A stretch of 64,000 nucleotides of DNA, taken from assembly GCF_964656455.1 (NCBI RefSeq), contig NC_135715.1, positions 40,496,603-40,560,602 on the forward strand, read 5' to 3'. Below, one piece after another: positions 59,277 through 64,000 of this stretch. A program made the translations under genes and the position numbers. A model generated the notes under the pieces. The model did no database searches, was not told where the DNA came from, and saw only the letters and a list, made by a program, of their open reading frames with translations. The stretch comes from Halichoerus grypus (Eukaryota > Chordata > Mammalia > Carnivora > Phocidae). Within the stretch, counting starts at the first letter, position 1; each line of letters starts with the position of its first letter.

Positions 59277-59760
59277 GGAAAATGTTATAGGAGACATTTC
59301 ATATCAGGAAAAGGCACAATTGAGGGGGGCAGAAGTTTAGACAAGTTATACGTTTTATTACTTTATAAGCATCTATATCCGAAAAGCAGTAGCTAAAATC
59401 AACTTTTAAGTTTCCATCCCAAATATTTATTTTTGCCTAAAGCTTCTTAACTCCTCCACATATCCGCCCCAATGAGTTAGTTGTTTATATTCAAATTCAC
59501 ACTATAGCATTTGACAGCTTGTCTATGTGATACACTAGACTATGTTTGAAGATTCTGGTCATGTTCATATATGTATATCACTATATAAACATCCAGAACT
59601 ACAATAATAATCACTGATTTGATTTAACTGAATTGAAGCATGGGGGCTCTGCATTGGTATTAGGATCCAGAGAGGTCCTGAAGTGTTAGAAGGAAAATCA
59701 GAAATGTAGATCTAATACAAAAAGGAAAATATAGTTATTACTATGAATATATAACAGATA
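59277..59760. other. unique stretch, no gene seen
   Basis: No gene or repeat recognised. Confidence 0.45.
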
Positions 59761-59763
59761 CAT

Positions 59764-60102
59764 ATGTATTGTCCCAGTTTGAGCTGCTATAACAAAATAT
59801 CAGAGACTGGGTGGCTTATAAACACAGAAATACATTTCTCACAGTTTTTGAGACTGAAAGTCTGAGTTTAGTGTGCCATAATGATCGGGTGAGGGCCCTC
59901 TTCCAGGTCACAGACTTCTCAGTGTATCCTCACATGCTGGAGAGCTAGCTAGCTCTCTGACCTCTTTTACTAAGAGCACTAATCCTATTCATCAGGGCTC
60001 CACCCTTATGACTTAATCACCTCCCAAAGGCACTACCTCCAAATAGCATCATATTAAGGTTTCAACATACGAATTTTGAAAGGGGTACATTTAGCCCATT
60101 AT
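59764..60102 (-). repeat. MLT1/MST-type MaLR solo LTR, minus strand
   Basis: CTGCTATAACAAAATATCAG, GACTGGGTGGCTTATAAACA, TGAGGGCCCTCTTCCAGGTC, TGTATCCTCACATGCTGGAG, GGGCTCCACCCTTATGACTT, ACCTCCCAAAGGCACTACCT and TTTCAACATACGAATTTTGA are the reversed MaLR LTR landmarks. Full length (about 340 bp), with no internal region attached, so it is a solo LTR of this ancient family. Confidence 0.92.
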
Positions 60103-60114
60103 AGGTATTATATT

Positions 60115-60650
60115 TTTTATTTGTTTATTCAATTAATTTGACTAAGGAATATTATTTAGTGTATCTTCTGCTTTGTACTATCTATAGAGGAATAAAAAAA
60201 CAGTCATGATGCTTATAGTCTAGAAGATACAGATATAATTTATTTTTATTCACTAAAAATATGAGACAATTTTTTACACGATTTATGAAAGGTCATAATA
60301 GTGTACTAATAGAAAACAACAGGAGTTGCCTTACTCTGGTTATAGCTGTCAAGAAATGACTTTCTAAGGTGGTTACCTGAAGAAGCCAGATATATGTGGA
60401 ATAAAAGAAAAAAATTTTTCAGCAAGAGATAACAAGATAATTCATTCTCTCAAGGTCAAAATCTAGTTATATTCTAGGCAGTAACAGACTACAGTGATTG
60501 TAGCATAGTGAGTAAGAGGAAATGGCATAAGGTTTTGGAGAAATGCAGGAGCTAGATGATGTGAAAACCTGGCAAGGATTTGAATTTAAATTTTAATGAA
60601 ATAGAAAGTCTTTGAAGGGGCTCAAGCAGGGTACTACTATTTAATTTGTA
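60115..60650 (-). repeat. diverged L2, minus strand
   Basis: GATGCTTATAGTCTAGAAGATACAGA (L2: GGAGCTTACATTCTAGTGGG...) near 60209 and TTTGAAGGGGCTCAAGCAGG near 60612 are in reversed L2 order. Strongly decayed. Confidence 0.6.
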
Positions 60651-60689
60651 TTTTTAAAGAATTATTTTTGGTCATTCAATAAAATACAC

Positions 60690-61160
60690 CATTAAGAGAA
60701 TGAAAAGCACCTGAAGATACAAAAGAACTACACACATATGTTCATATAATAATTAGGATGAGAATGTTAATAGTAGCATGATGTGTAATAATCCAGACTA
60801 AAAACTACCCAAATGTACGTAACAAGTACAATGAAAAATAAATTTTGTTATATGTGCATAATGGAATGACATACGAGAAAGAAAAACCTGAAACTTCATG
60901 TAGAATACGAGTGAAAGAAGCCAGATGCAAATGAGTGCATACTGATGATTCAATTTATATCAAGTCCAAAAAGAAGGCAAAAATAATCTACGGTGTCAGA
61001 AGTAATGATACCTCTCACAGCACTGTGATACCGACTAGGTTATCCTTGGTGGGTGGTGATTGGAAAGGAATACAAAGGGTGGTGATGTCTGCTCCTGAGT
61101 ATTGACTAATTTATTTTTTTATCTGTGTAATTTAGAAATTATTATTTCTAAATAATATAT
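60690..61160 (+). repeat. old L1M 3' end
   Basis: ATAATCCAGACTAAAAACTA, CCCAAATGTACGTAACAAGT, ATAATGGAATGACATACGAG, GTGAAAGAAGCCAGATGCAA and GATTCAATTTATATCAAGTC are the late-ORF2/3' UTR landmarks of ancient L1M elements. Confidence 0.8.
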
Positions 61161-61550
61161 AGAAAACTTTGAATAAGAGCTACAAGAAAACTTAATTTCT
61201 GAAACAAATACATGTATCAAATGCACCATTCAAATCGATTTCTTGCCAGTAGTCATTTTCATGACTTTTCTGGGCAGGTTTGAGGGAAAAACAGGACAAT
61301 GAGAAATAAGACTTCTGAGGATGTGGCATAATGAATGTAGTTGACATGTATCTTTATAATTGGATGGTGTCCTGAATTCTCGTCATATTCCCTGGCCAAA
61401 TGCCTTAGCATGTACTCAGAAAACTCAAGTCATGGTCAAAGAAGGTCAGTAGTCACTTCTGCATCCAGAAGATTGTGACTATAAGTCTTTACGTGAAGTC
61501 AGCTCTTGGAATCCTTCCTTTTTAATTCACTGCACAAATTAAGAGGCTTT
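61161..61550. other. unique stretch, no gene seen
   Basis: No feature recognised. Confidence 0.4.
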
Positions 61551-61554
61551 TTTT

Positions 61555-61651
61555 TTAGGTTTGTTTTCCTCCCTCTCTTACTCCCTCCCTTTCTTCCTTC
61601 TCTCTCTTTTTTCTTTCTCTCCTCCCTCCCTCCCTCTCTCTTTCTTTCTTA
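61555..61651 (+). repeat. polypyrimidine tract (CT-rich)
   Basis: Nearly pure C/T from TTTGTTTTCCTCCCTCTCTT to CTCTCTTTCTTTCTT, with CCTCCCTCCCTCCCTC in the middle. Confidence 0.95.
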
Positions 61652-61789
61652 AAAAGCACCTGGTAATTATCACTCAATTTGATTAGTCCATGTGGGTAAT
61701 TTTGTAACATTGTGCTGAGCTTCCTCTTTAAGCAGTTTTAAGAGGTTCTCAGCTTGCAACTGTGTAATTATTAAGTGAGCTTGGATTCT

Positions 61790-61813
61790 TACACACACAC
61801 ACACACACACACA
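61790..61813. repeat. (CA)n microsatellite
   Basis: Uninterrupted run of about 12 AC units. Confidence 0.97.
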
Positions 61814-62493
61814 TTCAGTTGGAGACATGGTAAATTCTTATTTCAGTAACTTAAATTTTGATAGAAATTTGTAAGAAATACAATAAAAATGATATTTTAC
61901 AAAGGATAAAGGTTCTTGTCACCAATTGCTCATAGACTGTAAGAACTTTCTAATAACATCCAAGTCCTATTGATTTAAATTTGAAAAATTTTGGGAAACA
62001 AAAGCAAAAATGAACTATTGGGACCTCATCAAGATTACAAGCATCTGCACAGCAAAGGAAACAATCAACAAAACTAAAAGGCAACCTGCAGAATGGGAGA
62101 AGATATTTGCAAATGACATATAGGATAAAGGGTTAGTATCCAAAATTTATAAAGAACTTACCAAACTCAACACCCAAAACAAATGATTCAGTTAAGAAAT
62201 GGGCAGAAGACATGAAAAGACACTTTTCCAAAGACATCCAGATGGCTAACAGACACATGAAAAGATGCTTAACATCACTCATCATCAGGGAAATATAAAT
62301 CAAAACCACAATGAGATACCACCTTACACCTGTCAGAATGGCTAAAATTAACAGCTCAGGAAACAATAGGTGTTGAAGAGGATGCAGAGAAAAAGGAACC
62401 CTCTTGCACTGTCGGTGGGAATGTAAGCTGGTGCAGCTACTCTGGAAAACAGTACGGAGGTTCCTCAAAAAGTTAAAAATAGAACTACCTTCC

Positions 62494-62703
62494 GGGCGCC
62501 TGGGTGGCTCAGTCATTAAGCGTCTGCCTTCGCCTCAGGTCATGATCTCAGGGTCCTGGGATCCAGCCTCGCATCGGGCTCCCTGCTCCGCGGGAAGCCT
62601 GCTTCTCCCTCTCCCACTCCCCCTGCTTGTGTTCCCTCTCTCGCTGTGTCTCTCTCTGTCAAGGAAATAAATAAAATCTTTAAAAAAAAAAAAAAAAAAA
62701 GAG
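62494..62703 (+). repeat. CAN SINE, very young, nested in L1
   Basis: GGGCGCCTGGGTGGCTCAGT head, CCGCGGGAAGCCTGCTTCTC, GTGTTCCCTCTCTCGCTGTG and an uninterrupted A19 tail (62682-62700). Perfect 13-bp target-site duplication AGAACTACCTTCC at 62481-62493 and 62704-62716, which restores the L1 reading when collapsed. The fused 88- and 127-codon frames are artefacts. Confidence 0.98.
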
Positions 62704-63233
62704 AGAACTACCTTCCAACCCAGCAATTGCACTACTAAATATTTATACAAAGTATACAAAAATGCTGATTTGAAGGGGCATGTGCACCCCAAAGTTTATA
62801 GCAGCACTATCAACAATAGCCAAATTATGGAAAGAGCCCAAATGTCCATCAACTGATGAATGGATAAAGAAGATGTGGTATATATATATGTATATATACA
62901 GTGGAAAATTATTCAGCATTCAAAAAGAATGAAATCTTACCATTTGCAACAACATGGATGGAAATAGAGTGTATTATGCTAAGTGAAATAAGTCAGTCAG
63001 AGGAAGACAAATGCCATACAATTTCACCCATATGTGGAATTTAAGAAACAAAACAGCTGAACATAGGGGAAGAAAAGGAAAAATAAAATATGATAAAAAC
63101 AAAAAAGGAAGGCAAACCATAAGAGACTCAAATAGAGAACAAGTTGAGGGTTGCTGGAGGGGAGGTGGGTAGGGGAATGGGCTAAATGGCTGATGGCCAT
63201 TAAGGAGGGGACTTGTTGGGACACTGGTGTTCT

Positions 63234-63440
63234 GTTGTTGTTGTTTTTTTAAAGATTTTATTTATTTATTTGACAGAGAGAGAGAGACAGCGAGAGAGGG
63301 AACACAAGTAGGGGAAGTGGGAGAGGGAGAAGCAGGCTTCCCACTGAGCAGGGAACCTGATGTGGGGCTCGATCCCGGGACCCTGGGATCATGACCTGAG
63401 CCGAAGGCAGATGCTTAACGACTGAGCCACCCAGGCGCCC
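63234..63440 (-). repeat. CAN SINE, young, nested in L1 3' UTR
   Basis: GTTGTTG then poly(T), AAAGATTTTATTTATTTATT tail side, CAGCGAGAGAGGGAACACAA body and CACCCAGGCGCCC head. Perfect 17-bp target-site duplication TGGGACACTGGTGTTCT at 63217-63233 and 63441-63457. Confidence 0.98.
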
Positions 63441-63559
63441 TGGGACACTGGTGTTCTATGTGGGTGATGAATCATTGGCTTTTTCTCCTGAAACCAGTGC
63501 TGTACTGTATGTTAACTAATTTGAATTTAAATAAAAAATGAATAAAATTTGAAAAATTT

Positions 63560-63782
63560 CAAATACATTTCTTTAGTTTTAGATGAGTCATGTGATATGA
63601 GACACTATACAATTAATAATTGGTTGGGGTTTTCTTGTATCAAAGGACCTCCAAATTTATGACAAAACTTGTTTTTGTAGCCTAAAAAATCAAACTAATC
63701 ACATAATTTTGTTTTCTTATTGTTTGTAATCTTGTACATTTGTCAAAAAAATAACTTCAGGCTGATATATTAAAAAATTGGT
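63560..63782. other. unique AT-rich stretch
   Basis: No gene or repeat recognised. Confidence 0.4.
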
Positions 63783-63971
63783 GGGATGCCTTGGTGGCTC
63801 AATCAGTTAAGTGTCTGCCTTCAGCTCAGGTCATAATCTCAGGGTCCTGGGATAGAGCCCCGCATCAGGCTCCTTGCTCAGCAGGGAGTCTGCTTCTCTC
63901 TCTGCCTGCCGCTCCCCCTGCTTGTGTTCTCTCTCGCATTCTCTCTGACATATAAATAAAATAAAATAAAA
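63783..63971 (+). repeat. CAN SINE at window end
   Basis: GGGATGCCTTGGTGGCTCAA head, GTGTCTGCCTTCAGCTCAGG, GCCTGCCGCTCCCCCTGCTT body, and a degenerate tail ATATAAATAAAATAAAATAA. No clear target-site duplication. Confidence 0.93.
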
Positions 63972-64000
63972 ATAGCTTTCTATTCTGGTGGGGTTATGGT

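Larger units (their letters stand above)
61992..63544 (+). mobile_element. L1 3' portion with two nested SINEs, with TSDs
   Basis: 5'-truncated: starts in late ORF2 (TGAACTATTGGGACCTCATC, AAGATTACAAGCATCTGCAC) and includes GGCAGAAGACATGAAAAGAC, AACCACAATGAGATACCACC, GGTGGGAATGTAAGCTGGTG, GTCCATCAACTGATGAATGG and GTGAAATAAGTCAGTCAGAG. The 3' UTR (GTTGAGGGTTGCTGGAGGGG) ends TTTGAATTTAAATAAAAAAT. Target-site duplication AAATTTGAAAAATTT (15 bp) at 61977-61991 and 63545-63559. SINEs at 62494-62703 and 63234-63440 split it. Confidence 0.95.

Noticed and set aside
62133..62516. 127-codon antisense frame, the longest antisense frame here
   Set aside because: It is the reverse complement of L1 ORF2 plus the edge of a SINE; the sense strand matches L1 landmarks throughout.

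Overview
This window is AT-rich, gene-poor DNA from a carnivore genome. The diagnostic signal is about 30 copies of the tRNA-Lys-derived CAN SINE, with head GGGCGCCTGGGTGGCTCAG, a pyrimidine-rich body and an AAATAAATAAATAAAATCTT tail. I see none of the dog-specific SINEC_Cf head (ATCCCTGGGTGGCGCAG). Two young subtypes are present: a 'GCGTCTGCC...CCGCGGGAAGCC' type and a 'GCGACTGCC...TGACCCTCC' type. This fits an arctoid caniform (bear, seal or mustelid relative) better than a dog. The species call is an inference from memory of subfamily sequences.

I find no convincing protein-coding gene. All longer open frames lie in L1 remnants, SINE antisense strands or random AT-rich sequence. The window is best read as intergenic or deep intronic. 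Two short unique segments have a good splice acceptor, an open frame and a good splice donor (7230-7311 and 29680-29759, both +) and are the only candidate exons.

Layout. 1-19660: single-copy AT-rich DNA with SINEs, an L2 remnant (5330-5822), an LTR-like old repeat split by TA/TG microsatellite and a SINE (7438-8167), MIR (10690-10985), a MER5-like fragment and an old repeat of about 840 bp (13216-14060). 19661-26500: the repeat core. It holds a 4.7-kb L1 with its 5' end and matching 22-bp target-site duplications but with the ORF2 catalytic half deleted, then a 5'-truncated L1 with three serial 3' tails, an LTR-like segment and a MIR fragment. 26500-41200: old L1/HAL1-like debris, a minus-strand L1 with a smaller L1 nested in it (30166-31075), clusters of SINEs including a close inverted pair (34115-34521), and an antisense L1 endonuclease region (34740-35510). 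41200-47900: L2 remnants, a Tigger-like DNA transposon (42673-43190), a second inverted copy of the 13216 repeat (46700-47592) and an L1 tail. 47945-53775: two old L1 copies head to tail. 53776-64000: SINEs, a 68-bp tandem duplication, a MaLR-type LTR (59764-60102), L2 and L1M pieces, and an L1 3' end with two SINEs nested in it (61992-63544).

There are no interacting genes to describe. The functional logic is that of retrotransposition: L1 machinery mobilised itself and the SINEs, leaving poly(A) tails and 12-22 bp target-site duplications, many of which can still be read directly. I found no evidence of a new biological system; the findings are mainly genome-structure observations and two exon candidates.
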